From: Phoenix dactylifera
Lineage: Eukaryota; Streptophyta; Magnoliopsida; Arecales; Arecaceae
Assembly: GCF_009389715.1 (NCBI RefSeq)
Contig: NW_024067676.1
Location: 749,501 to 813,500, forward strand
Reading direction: 5' to 3'
Length of the DNA: 64,000 nucleotides
Under the pieces are notes generated by a model. That model did no database searches. It had not been told where the DNA came from and worked only from the letters and a program-made list of their open reading frames with translations. Each line of letters starts with the position of its first letter. The stretch's first letter is position 1. Below are positions 50,581-62,843 of the stretch, one piece after another. The position numbers were made by a program, and so were the translations under genes.

Positions 50581-52990
50581 AACCTTTAATTATGACTTAG
50601 GTAACTGGACCTAGTTACCCGGATCCAATAATTCTCATTACTCTGCCCTTTCTAATCCACATCCATCCAAATGCAAATCCATAACCATAACGAAAATGTG
50701 AATCTCAATTAATGAAATACTTCTCTGTGCCCAAGCTAAATCCAACTTTTATTTGGCTAGCCAAGACATTGCTCCTCTACAAACCAGCTAGCCAAGGCCA
50801 ATTAATCTCAACCCATGAAACCACACCTTAAGATGAGCCCAGGCTAGCTTGAATCTCTTATGCAAAAAGCCCAAAAAAACAGACCACTTTCTTGGGCTGA
50901 GAATTGCTATCAGAACAGCAGTAAGGCACCTTAAAGCCAGTTTATAGCCACTCTACACATGCCATTCTATGACCAATTTAGAGGCCAACCTCCACGCTGA
51001 ACATTCAATTATCTACCCCCTTAATTGTATTTCTACATCTATAACTACAATCCATTTTCATGTTGGAGGAGGTAGGAAGAAACCAAGTGAAACTTCTTTA
51101 AGAGAAATTTCAGTCTTAAGCAACCTTAAATACTTTATCTTCATCTTCAATGGCTCAGAGCCTTAAGACATTTGCAATTGACAACTAAACCTGAAAACCC
51201 TAGCCACCTTCCTTCCACTACCCAGATCCATTCTTAGCCTCTTAAACCCACATTAAGTTTTTCTTCTTTGAGCATTATGATGGCAATTTGCCACAACTAG
51301 GGTTCATCTATTAGACTTCCCTTCAAAAGAAATTCTTCAGGAGAGGGGTGCCAACCAGATGAGCTAGCAGCTTTTAGCAAGACCATATTTAGTTCTTTGT
51401 CTCCACTTATAAGATCAAACCACTAGCTCTTTCTATATCACCAACCTATATTTGATTCAAAATTATAATTAACTCTCGAGAAAAGCAACAATCCATTGTT
51501 AACATTACAATCTAAACTTTTCCCATAGATATCTACTTTCATAAGACTTGCTATGCCTATGTTAGGTGCAATGCTCCATATTGAAGACCAAAAAATTCTA
51601 TAATGTAGCCAGAGAACTGTCCTTAAGTATAGGAACGAGATGAGCCATGCACATTTACTAGATACATGTTTATTGAATATCAGATATGCATATTTTGAAT
51701 GTCCTATACTTATCAGTTTAGACTACTACTATCATGCCCCGGCACATTAATACAAGCAAGTGCATAGCAGACGACTACATGCCTTGTAAGGTTGAACTCA
51801 TAGGACATGCAAGCCCTAAGGAAGAATTTCATAAGGTGTCAACACAAGAGGTAAACTAGGATATTTAAAATCTCTTAAAATGATAGATATACACAATATA
51901 AATTCCAACATTATTTTTAAACTAGAAGAATATAAACTACATGCCATTTAATTTAATAAAAAGGATAACTCTTAGGTCCTAGTTCTCTCGCTCACTGCCC
52001 ATGATCTCATTCATGCTATTTGTTGGCATGTAAAAAGGAACAAGAGAAAATAAAAGTGAACTACCTCTATCTCTAATTTGATCAAGCATAATATGTACAG
52101 AATATCAATTCTCATAATATAAGAGTTTCTGTTATAACTAAAAGTATGTTGAAGAATACAAAATATATATTTCAAAAATATTCAATGCATCTAGTTCAAA
52201 GATAAAATTCCAAATCAGCATATTTAATCATTCACACTCTCTCCTAGCTTTTATGACTATGGCCATGATCGGCTTGTAGTAAGCTTCGAAAAAAACTAGA
52301 TTCTGACTACAACATGCCCCTCGTCGGTATACGCCAGTGATTGTCCTATTGTAGGCCCAAAAAGAAACTACCACTGAAATTATATGGAAAACATGCTTGC
52401 ATACCAGTAATTGCTCTATTGGCATAGCTTAAAAGAAAACTTGCTCTTGATTACAACATGTTGTTAACCTGCATGCATTAGTGATCACCTGGAAGACAAA
52501 ATCATGAATTGTGTGATCATAGTCAGGCTAAAGAGGGTACATCACAACCAATAAAAGCAACAATATTCCAATACTGTAAAAATGTAGTTCATGCCCACAA
52601 AATTCATTGCATGCTTAATCCAATAATTTAAAATTCACGTGTATAGAGCATACACAACATCTAATATAAATATGCATGAGCAATATTTATAATTAAATTT
52701 TAACACTTAGATTAATATTCAAATATTGAATTGTGCATTATAAAATAATTCATATGTATGATAGAATACTAGGATAGAGGTACTTACTATCAGGTCATAA
52801 GACAGAATTTCCTGCAAGATGCTACGCACAACCTTACTGAACACAATCGACAATTAGGCTTTCTTCTAAAGTAAGCACAAATATTATTCAAAATCTCAGG
52901 CACATGAAGGGCTTTTAGGTTTACAAAGCCCATCCAAGGTTTCATAATTTAGAAAACCTTCATATCATAGGTTGTGACCACAAATATGCT
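50581..52990. other. Intergenic, no gene supported
   Basis: AT-rich sequence with no recognisable coding or RNA gene. Confidence 0.5.
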
Positions 52991-52992
52991 GA

Positions 52993-53235
52993 CCAGTGGG
53001 TAGGGGTGCAAATGGGTCAGGTCGGAAAGGGTCATGCATGAACCCGACCCAATCTGATTCCTTATTTTGATCCTAATATTGAACCCAGACCCAACCTAAT
53101 AGATGATCAGGTCGGTTCACTCGGTTCTAGAGCTATAATTTTTGACCCAACAAATCATTCGAGACGGGTCGAGTTCATGTATAACCCAATCCCAACCCAA
53201 AAAATTTGAATCAAGTTCGGATCTCATAAAAAAAG
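52993..53235. mobile_element. hAT-like non-autonomous element relic
   Basis: The block begins TAGGGGTGCAAATGGGTCAG, which resembles the TAGGGGTG-type terminal repeat of plant hAT elements. It continues with GGTCGG, ACCCGACCCAATCTG and GACGGGTCGAG words. The right end is poorly preserved, and no transposase is present. Confidence 0.5.
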
Positions 53236-53706
53236 TATGCCTTGTCTGATATGTGTAATCCATTTTGCCTCAAATTCACATGCACATAGTTTTTCCATAA
53301 ACAATTTATGAATTGCAGTCATAAAATCCCCAAAATATGTATGAATGAGTCCATTATTGCGATCAAATTCCCAAACTAACATAACAATCTAATAGGATTC
53401 TTCTTCCACCGTACCTTTAACAGGGCAAGCCTATCTTATGGATGCCTCCGTCTATTTGATGCGCACTGACCGTTATTTCTTCTTTGCTAAAGCTGATCCT
53501 GACTTTGTGAGAGATACCCTTACGAAAACGGTTGGTCTGAGCTTTTATTCTCGTCCCTATCATGCTATTTACCTTTCTCTCTCTCTCTTTTAACCCCTCA
53601 ACGGGAGGAAAGCCTCAAAATCGTTAATTTCTATGAGCTCAAGTTTTGTTCTGAGCCCTTATTCGTTAATTTCCGAGCGCCCTTTTCTTGTAAACTTATC
53701 CCCTCT

Positions 53707-54174
53707 CTCGTTTGGTCCGCGGAAAAAGAAAGAAGAAAAGTGTAGTCAATAGAAAAGTAATGAGATGCCTGGTTGGAGTTTTCAAAGGAGAGAGACGGAA
53801 AAGTTGTATTCCCATAGAAATATAATTCCCACATTTCATGAAAAAGTCTTTCCAATGAGAAACATGGAAAAGTTACTTTCACATGAGGTGGAAATGACTC
53901 TATTTTTATTTTTTTTTCAAAAAAACCTTCAACATTAAAAAAGTATTAAAGACGCATTAAAGACCTAATTTTTATTAAGGGTATAATAGGAATTATGCAT
54001 AACTTTTCTAGGAAAGTGGATAGTCAACCAAACATAAGCACTTAGGAAATCTATTACTTTCTCATGGTTAACCAAACATGCAAAAAATACTTTTCTAGGC
54101 ATTCTCTTCATAGGAATCTACTTTCCAGGAATTATATTTCTAGAAGAAAAAATACTTTCCGCGAACCAAACGAG
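53707..54174. mobile_element. MITE with 19-bp terminal inverted repeats
   Basis: The left end CTCGTTTGGTCCGCGGAAA (53707-53725) and the right end TTTCCGCGAACCAAACGAG (54156-54174) are inverted copies with one mismatch. The 430-bp interior is AT-rich, non-coding and shows further internal symmetry (GGAAAAGTT, AACTTTTCTAGGAAAG). This is a well-preserved miniature DNA transposon. I could not identify a target-site duplication. Confidence 0.75.
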
Positions 54175-54939
54175 CCCCAAATGAGAGCAGAGGCAAGATT
54201 CTAAGCAGCTAGGCCTATGAACATAATATTCTTGAGTATATTCTATTTCAGTATGGCTGGGATATAAGAAATATCAAAGGAATTTTGAAATAAGCATTAT
54301 GTAATAGACATCCCCATGAACATGGCTCATATTTTTTTTTTTCCCTTATACTTTATTCTCTATCATCATTTTATATCTCATATTTTGTTCTTTGTCATCA
54401 TTAATTAGAAAAGCACAGTTAAGATTCTTTTGAGAAGTTCACCTCTTTTCACTGCTTTGTAAGTATTTCGGATGGCAAGGAATAATAAAATCATCACAAA
54501 AATACAATCTTGTAAGCATGTACTTTTACCATATTCATGTGTCTGCAAAACAGGAGAGTGGAATAAAGTTTATTTATAATGGATTAATTATTTTTAGCTT
54601 ATATAAAAGCTAATTTTTCAAATTTTCACTTCTATTCCATCTCTTCGGAATGAGGTCTAGGTGCAACCAGGTTAATAGCATGACTTTGCTGCTTGCATTG
54701 GCACCAGATGCTGAAACATGCCTCATGAAATTAATGGACCTAGATGTTCATATCAGCAAACAAGATTGATAATAAAGACTTCTAGCTGCAATTCACAAAG
54801 ACCTGGTCACAACTAGCTCATTTCTTGTGTGCCTTACAAGTCACAACACAGATTATTTGCATCCACACTTAACAGCTTGGCATATTTCCTGTAATTGACA
54901 ACAAAACAATGAAGACTACTCATGGAAATCTGGGTATGG

Positions 54940-55190
54940 GCCTAATGGACAATCCGGGTTCAGATTGGATCGGATCGGATTGCTGGGTAAACTATTCAAA
55001 ATTGACCCAAAAAATGAGTCAGGTCAGATCGGGTTGAGATTCAGTAAACTTAGACCTGATCCGAAAAATAAAATGGATCCAATTTGAGAACCCGATCCGG
55101 CCCCATGGGTCTTTAAAAATAGGTTGGATCGAGTCCAAATGAGTCGGGTCGGGTTAGGTCACAGTTCAACCCGACCCATTTGCAGTGCAC
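54940..55190. mobile_element. GGATCGGATC/GGTCGGGT-rich hAT-like relic
   Basis: It contains GATTGGATCGGATCGGATT, CAGGTCAGATCGGGTTGAG, GAGTCGGGTCGGGTTAGG and the closing CAACCCGACCCATTTGCA. The closing words are the complement of the ATGGGTC(A/G)GGTCGG opening at 53.0 kb, so both are probably members of one family. Confidence 0.5.
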
Positions 55191-55314
55191 GTCTCGAACC
55201 TAATCTAGTTCTTATGATGCTATCTAGCCTCTAATATAAGGATTGTGGGAGGAAGAGGGTTGTAATTATCTCGACGCGCGAATCTATCCTTAGAACCCAA
55301 TGCACCTCCAAGAT

Positions 55315-55701
55315 CTAATGTTTCACGCTTCCCTCAATCTGCAAAAATGAATAATCCAAACTAGAGAGAGAAAAGAGAAAGAGGAAGAGAGATGGAGAGA
55401 AAAATGGGTTGGCTCTACACCGACCACACGAGTGAGAGTGAACCCGAAGAGTGAAGAGAGAGAGGGAAAGAGAGCACGAGAGAGAGTGGGGTAGTGTAGG
55501 AAAGAAGAGAGGTTGGTGGGTGCTGGTTGTTTGGTGGCATAGTGATAGGGCTGTGAGGATCCGCGCGAGTGCGTATTTAGTTCCACATCGGTTATTCATC
55601 GAGGAAATTTGGATACTTATACAGAACTAAGAAACCCAAAAAATATCTTCCGGCTAGCCTTTTTGGATAAAATCCTGGATTGTGACAAATGATATTTGAG
55701 C
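55315..55701 (+). mobile_element. Probable TRIM/solo-LTR end with primer-site-like sequence
   Basis: A GA-rich stretch is followed by GTTCCACATCG (55580-55590), a TATA-like CTTATAC, CTAAGAAACCC, then GGATTGTGACA and TGATATTTGAGC (55690-55701). The last word matches the initiator-tRNA primer-binding site TGGTATCAGAGC at 9 of 12 positions. The order fits the 3' end of a plant LTR followed by a decayed primer site. A short minus-strand frame across the GA-rich part is not considered a gene. Confidence 0.45.
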
Positions 55702-56300
55702 GAACTCGGTCCATAGCCTATATGGATTAGGAGGCACTGCTTTATGGGTCCATGGAGGCTGACCAGGAGCCGATCATGGTTATTGTTTGAATAGATTTGA
55801 ACTTTCGGCCCAACTCAAGCTTGGCTCGTATTTTAAGGCGAGCTCAAGCAAGCGATCGATCTAGTGAGAGCTTAAATATTTTAGAAAGTTTGTTTATACA
55901 ATTTGAACTAATAATCTCAATTATATCATATTTTTATAATTAAAATATATTCTATTATATACCATCTTAATCTATACTATTTATAATAAATAAATATTAA
56001 AAATATATTTTATTTGTATATTTTTATTTTTAGCTAAATACAGATAAACGCGAGTGAGCTAAGATCAGCTCTAGCTTGACTTGTTGCTAGCGAATCAAGC
56101 CAATCCTTGCCGAATTATTAATTAAGTAGATTTTTAAACAAAATCCACTCTTCTCAACATGTCATGAACCCGGTTCATGTCCAACCGAGCCACGACGGTC
56201 CGGTTTTTTTTTCACCACAAACTCCTCAATGCCCCACCGCGCACCTGCGACCGCTGCTCACGGAACTCTTTCTTATCTTCTCTTCCTCTCGTCGGCGTCA

Positions 56301-59300
56301 ATGGCGACGATCATCGACGGCAAGGCGATCGCCCAAACCATCCGCAACGAGATCGCCATAGAAGTCCGATCCCTCTTCCAGAATTACAACATGGTACAAT
56401 CCCAAGACCCGCGGATACCGCCTCAATTCTTCCCATTTCTCGAACGAATTTGAGGTTTTAGGTCGTAGCTGATGGGATTTTGGTCGGACTTGGATTCTTA
56501 GGTGCCGGGTCTGGCGGTGGTGATCGTGGGGATGCGGAAGGACTCGCAGAGTTACGTGAGCATGAAGCGCAAGGCCTGCGCTGAGGTGGGCATCCGGTCC
56601 ATCGATCTCGACCTCCCCGAGGACATCTCTGAGGCCGACCTTATCGAGAAGGTCCACCAGTTGAACGCCGATCCCGATGTCCATGGTTCGCCCCTCCCCC
56701 CGATATTCGTCCTTGTTTTCGCTTCAAAATGTTGGTCTGGTGGTAGCTCTACTTCCATTCAGCAAGGACAGCGCAATTATAAAAATTTTAGTTTTTTTTT
56801 GTGCGTATGTTGCTTTTTCTTGGTTCTTTCTGTTGTTTTCTTAATGTAACGAATAGGAGATACGAATGAGGTGTTCGTCAAAAGAGGAAAAATGTCATCT
56901 TGTTCATGGGTAGAGTTCCATTGAGGTGCAGTTTAGTTATTTTTAGCTATTATAGTTTGAATATCGATGTACTTGAAGATTGTGCAGTAATCCAGGAGAA
57001 GCACTGGATCAATTGTGGACAGTCTGAGTCGCCTTGAGTAGGTTTGGACAAGGTTTGGGAGCAAGATCCATTGCATCTAAGACCAAATTGCACATCAAAA
57101 CTTCCAGAGTCCGTAGATTTTCCATATAACATTTGATTGAGATGCTTCTCTTTGTGTGAAATTATTAAACTTTTAGAGATCTATGAGGGTGCTATCATCC
57201 AGGGTTCATTGCATCCTGCTGATATGGTGTTTCAAAGATGTTTGAGTCTCGAAATGGTACAAATCAAAGTAAAAGTTACCTTGCGGATAAGACTTTGACT
57301 AGATGTCTTCCAATCTGGGTGGATAAAATATAATTGATATAGAAATCGAGATCTAGTTTTAAGAAAATTTTAGCTTTTTTACAATTATTTCTGCATGTCA
57401 CTTTCTATTTAGAAAAACTATAACCTCTTTTAACTAGAAGAGAAATTTAACTTGCATGCTGAAAGGACAGACCTTAGTAGTATATATAGAGGACTTGTGT
57501 AACGGTTTTGATCATCTTTAAGGAAAGTAAAGGACCTAAATCCAGCTTTTGTTAATATTCTTTATTATTTTATTTTGAGAGACGCGACTTGAGCAAGTTG
57601 AAGAAAATTCTTTTTCCCTCTAATTAGGTCATGTAGATATGCAAAGAGAGTGATGTTGAATATTTTCATTTATCAATGGAGGAGATGATGTCTTACTTCC
57701 ATGTAACAAGGGAAGCTTATTATAGAATAAAATTACCCAGTTACCAGTTTGTTGAATGGATTTAGATCCTTAAGCGTGTTTCTTACTTATTCCTAGCTCT
57801 TTTTGTTAGATTTTGGTGTGTTTTTGCATTTATGAGGTTTTTGTATAACTTGAAAAGGGATGGCGTTATAAATTTTCTATGGGTGGGGGTTACAAATGTA
57901 AAGAGTTAATCTTCAGATGCTGTGGTGTTAATTTTCTTTATGGTAGGAATATGAGAAGATGCTGTGGAGGTTGAGTTATAATAGGATATTTTGGAAGTGG
58001 ACATTATTAGAAACTGGACTGTGACCTTGTCATGTCAATATGTAATTGTCTCATTTCCTAGTTATTTGGCCTTCCTTATGGGATTTCTTATTGTGTTTTT
58101 ACAGTTTGATAAATATGAAAATTGTTGAATCAACTCATCTGCATATTGGGATTTGGAAGAGGTCCAATTTGAAACTTTGGGATTGGACAAGCACTTCCTG
58201 ATCTCTGTCAGAGGATTTTCTGATCTCTAGGGACTTTAGTCACTTCTACTTGTGATGTGAATTGGGCTTGGTAGGTTCATCCACTCACTTTTTATGTGTG
58301 GATGTTGGAGAGAGAGGACTGGAGGGATTTTGAGGACAAGGGCAAGTCATTGACATAAAGGGTTGTACAAATGTTTGAAGGTAGGTGCTTCCTGTGTTGA
58401 TCTTTCTAGTGCCACGCTGAATAAAATTGTAGTAAATTGGAATATTGTGTCCTTAGAAACATGTTGAAGGATAACTTTGCTGAATTTCTGTTGTAGAACT
58501 CAGTGAGCAGGTACCGGGCAGTATTGTTTGAGCTAGCTCAGGTTATAATGGACAGCTGTCATTGTAGTGATCCTGAGAATACACCCTCTATTGCAAGAAT
58601 TATATATTTCTAGAGGTATGCGTCGAAGCCTCATATTACTAATCTTGGAATATCCCTGTAGTTACACTTTAGAGTGATTGATCTTGGGGTCATCCCAACT
58701 TTGGCGGCAGTACATTAGAGATCAGGTTCAGTCATGATCATGCTTGATGAAGAGGACATCCAAAAAAGTTTGCATCGACATACTATCTTATGAAATTGCA
58801 GGATTTCTTTTGAGATGCTTTGTTTGTTTGTTTATTTATTTTTTGTTTAGAACTATTTGATATATCTGTTTGCAATCACTTGCAATCTTTTTGGTTTTGT
58901 TTGATATTGTCCTTCTATTTGTTTTCCTTTGGAAGATCTCCTTTATTTTTCCTGTTTTTTTTTTCATTTCATTTTTTTCCAATATACTCATTGTACAAAA
59001 AACAGATCAAGATTTCATATAATTTATCATGTGTTTGTTATTTTTGACTATGTTATTTACTTTGTTTTGTTACAGAAGTAAATATAGCATGAAGCTCAGA
59101 AATTTCCTTCATCAATGTGGTATAATTGAAGTTAAGGGAATTTCCATTTTGTTATTGTATCAGAAGACAAATGCACTCCTGAAACTTGCACAAGGCCATT
59201 GTTTTGTGGAAGCCAAGCATGTTTCAGTGCTACTGTTTTAAGGTGTCATTTGTCAACTGGCATTGCTTGAGAAGTATGACCCATCACCATCTTAGCCATC

Positions 59301-61643
59301 ATATTGCGAATCAGAATATATGCCACTAGTTAAGTTGCATTTGTGAATTCACCATCTGATTTTTGATTATAACATTTGTATACCTTCTTGAGACATTACT
59401 TTAAGCTAGGTTTTTTCTGTCCAGATGCATTATCTTAATAATGCAACAAAAAAAAAGTCATAGTACAGGCTGATAATCACTCTAGGTATCACCTTATGTT
59501 GTTGAGATGTTGCAAGTGCACGTGCAAGTATACTATTCTTAAGATTTTATGTTTTAAAACACAATAACCATGTTTAAAACCAGCCAAAACTGTAGTTGGC
59601 TGGACAATAGATGGAAATATTTTCCTATTTTACTGACCTTAACATGGTAGATATCGAAGTCCGATGACACTTGAGCTGTCTTTGTAAGTGGAATAGGGGT
59701 TTACCTTCACATGCCAAAGCATATAAATGGAAAGAGATTTCAAAATAATATCTGAGATTCCATGGCAATTACCATCGACAATCATGACAAGAACTTGAAG
59801 GATATACAAACGGGGAGTTGAAGAATTAGTAGATATAAGTATGTATCCAGTTTGTTCAAAGCATTGATTGCTCCATTTTAGCATTTTACAGGAAGCCAAC
59901 TATATTGTTGAAAGCAGTTCAAATCATATATAATGATATGAACTATTGATCCACTGATCAGGTCCATAATCATGTTCATACTACCCAGAAAAAACCTATC
60001 ATCCCCCATAATTGGATGGCACGCTGCTTAGACCCTGCATGGAATAAGCATCAGTAAAATGTACAGGCGAGTTTGTATACCTAGTCTCTTGATTCAGTTG
60101 TGAGAGTTATAATGATACTTCCTTTCAACCATATCATGTATTTGTAGCTACTTGTATCCTTTCACAGACCTTTGTCTTTCCCTGATGTGCTCTGGTGGTA
60201 TTTTTCTCCTTGGTTATTTTTCTTATTTTATAGCATTGCTTTCTGATTTCATCTATATCATGTCTTTGCTGCTGTAATAAATTTTCTTTTTGGTTACCAA
60301 TCGTTAATGCTACTCCTTTAAGCCGTGTCTATTTGACTTCCATAGAACTTACCAAATCAATCTCTATTTATGCTAGCTAGCAAGGATCTTGGGTCTTGAG
60401 GTTGATGGACTCTTGCTTTCATGCATTGAACTGGCTATTGTATTTTAATCTTAGTTTTCCAAGACCAAATTCTGAAACTGGAGATTAGCTTACCACAACA
60501 CCAGATTCCTCTTTTTCTGTATAAGCTTGTTGTATTTAATGATATTTATTTGCGTTACCTTCAGGAATACTGGTTCAACTTCCATTGCCAAAACACATAA
60601 ATGAAGAAAAAGTCTTAAGTGAAATCAATATTGAAAAAGATGTTGATGGATTTCATCCTCTAAATATTGGGAAACTAGCAATGAAAGGCAGAGAGCCATT
60701 ATTTCTACCCTGCACTCCAAAGGTATATTTTGATTATCAAAAATCCCTACCTCCAATCATGATAGCTTTTCCTGTCATATCCATATCAGAATTTACCTTG
60801 CATACTGTTCTGAAAATTGTACCACAAAGTTGCATCAGATGATTTGGTCACCAGGATCTTAAAGGCCTTGTGAACTACCAATATAATTTTGGGCGTTATC
60901 TGAAGACATTCTGGTTTTGGGTTTTGATACGTGCAGTTTCTTTACAGGGATGCCTTGAACTACTATCACGAAGTGGTGTAAGTATAAAAGGCCAAAAGGC
61001 AGTTGTAGTTGGTCGCAGCAATATTGTTGGATTACCGGTGTCCTTGCTTCTTCTGAAAGCAGATGCGACTGTGACAATTGTTCACTCCCATACTCAAGAT
61101 CCTGAGAATATCATTCGTGAGGCTGATATAGTTATTGCTGCAGCTGGACAAGCAATGATGGTATGCAGCCAATTAACACCTCCTTGTGCTAGTATTCTAT
61201 TTCTATATCAATATTATTATGTCGAAAATTTTATTGTTAAATGTTAAGGTCATAGCGATAAATGGCAAGAATGCTTGATTAAACTTTCCGAAGGGTACTC
61301 TGGCTAAGCCTGTTTTAGCATAAACATAGATTGTTAAAACTCTTTTTTTTCACCAAAATAATAATGATTAATTTATGAGTGATGCTAAATATGATCTTTG
61401 CACTGTGAGCAGATCAAAGGAGACTGGATAAAACCTGGAGCTGCAGTAATTGATGTTGGAACCAATGCTGTTGACGACCCAAGTAAGAAATCAGGGTATA
61501 GACTTGTTGGGGATGTGGACTTCCAAGAAGCAAGCAAGGTGGCTGGATGGATCACTCCAGTTCCTGGAGGTGTTGGTCCGATGACCGTTGCTATGTTGCT
61601 CAAGAACACTCTGGATGGTGCTAAACGTAGAATTGTGCAGTAA
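56301..61643 (+). CDS. FOLD2: Methylenetetrahydrofolate dehydrogenase/cyclohydrolase (FolD type)
   Basis: This bifunctional enzyme interconverts 5,10-methylene-, 5,10-methenyl- and 10-formyl-tetrahydrofolate with NADP(H), supplying one-carbon units. Five exons, 56301-56393, 56502-56685, 60565-60722, 60948-61160 and 61413-61643, with GT-AG introns, give 292 aa, near the usual length for single-domain plant enzymes. The catalytic domain shows [13 protein letters not shown], with the expected Tyr and Lys, then [26 protein letters not shown] and PCTPKG. The NADP-binding part shows [25 protein letters not shown] and [10 protein letters not shown]. The end has VIDVGTN, GDVDF and [16 protein letters not shown]. 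The ATG at 56301 directly precedes the conserved IIDGKAIA. An in-frame ATG at 56229 would add 24 residues without acidic side chains. The match is closest to the cytosolic plant type (FOLD2). Intron 2 is 3.9 kb, and I see no second gene in it. Confidence 0.96.
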
Positions 61644-62462
61644 AAAATAGACATTGAGCTAAATTTGTTCTTGTTGTTGTGCATCTATTTATGTTTGGTA
61701 GGGAATATAATAAAAATATTTGATTTGAGACTGTTATTTTAATCACTTTCTCTACCTCAGTATTGTGAGATTAGTGCCTAGATTGAATTATAACTCTTTT
61801 TTAGGTCGAGTATCAAAAAAAGGTCCCCATTTTGAGCAGATAATATGATAAATAGTTCAATGATAACATCAACCCGATTAGCCAACTTGTTGAATTCATA
61901 AAGATTAAGGCTTTATTGCTTTGAGTGGAGCTCCAAGTAAACCCCGCTACATGAATTCACATCCAAAATGAATGCATGCTAGGTTTGGCAGTGCCTATTG
62001 TATCCATTGTTTGAGTGCACAGGCATAAATTAATGGTAGAAATGATTTTGACCTATGACAACATAACATTGCTTTGACACCCAAATTAATGCATGCTTCA
62101 ATGATGACCTCTTTATCATACAGACCTAGCAGCACTTGGAAATAATTTTTTGCAATGAATTGTGTTTCTCAATATGCAATGCCAAGATCCAGTAAGAAAT
62201 GCAAAATTTGACCAACATAACCTGGCAATCAGACCAATGACCTGAAACGAAAATAATCACAGAACCAATTACAAGATTGAAAAATACTGATAATTGCAGG
62301 GGTTTAAAAGGATCCAACAGATATCAATTTTTATAGGTGTCAATTGACATGCAAAATGAAATTTTGAGATCACAACATGCTGGTAGCCCAACTAAAAAGC
62401 ACTCAGGTAAAAGCAAATCCTTTCCATATCAAAAGATCTCTAATGCCTAAAAGCTGCAATGT
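61644..62462. other. Spacer between convergent genes
   Basis: This should contain the 3' UTRs of the folate gene (plus strand) and of the unidentified minus-strand gene. An AATAAAAAT motif at about 61709 could serve FOLD poly(A) addition. Nothing else is recognised. Confidence 0.5.
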
Positions 62463-62843
62463 TTATTGCTGCCTGACTTCAACTTTCTTCTTTTGCCAAA
62501 GTCTATCCAGAGCACCGTCAGCATCTCCCTGTAAAACAGAATGCAATATAAGATTCACATAACTGTACAGATGGAAAGTCTAGACACATAAAGCAGCAAA
62601 TTCATCATTTGATCAAGTGAACTACGACAAGAAGTCAAGTTGCACTTCAGTTGGCCTCTGCTGATCTCAGGAATTTCTTATGTAAAAGAACAGAAATTGA
62701 CCAGTTTTTTTTTCTTTAAAAAAAAATATGAAAAGATGGCCTTAAGTGTTACATGCCTGCACGGTTGCAGACTCTCTAGATGGACCATTGTATTGCTTGC
62801 CATGACAACTAGGGCACATATCATGGATTTGATTTTGGTGGCG
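62463..62843 (-). CDS. Last two exons of an unidentified gene (partial)
   Basis: On the minus strand, exon 62843-62757 (after acceptor TTTATAG) encodes RHQNQIHDMCPSCHGKQYNG and PSRESATVQ. It joins in phase to exon 62528-62463 (after acceptor TTTTACAG), encoding GDADGALDRLWQKKKVEV and RQQ, then stop. The intron between has a GC donor (CAG then GCATGT), a rare but known type. CPSCHGK is a CxxC pair that could belong to a zinc-binding finger. The basic end suggests a nuclear or nucleic-acid role, but this is speculation. Earlier exons must lie further upstream or outside the window, as I could not find convincing ones up to 64000. The family is unknown to me. Confidence 0.55.

Noticed and set aside
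55315-55599. Minus-strand 94-codon frame rich in Ser, Leu and Phe
   Set aside because: It comes from GA/CT simple repeats in an LTR-like region.
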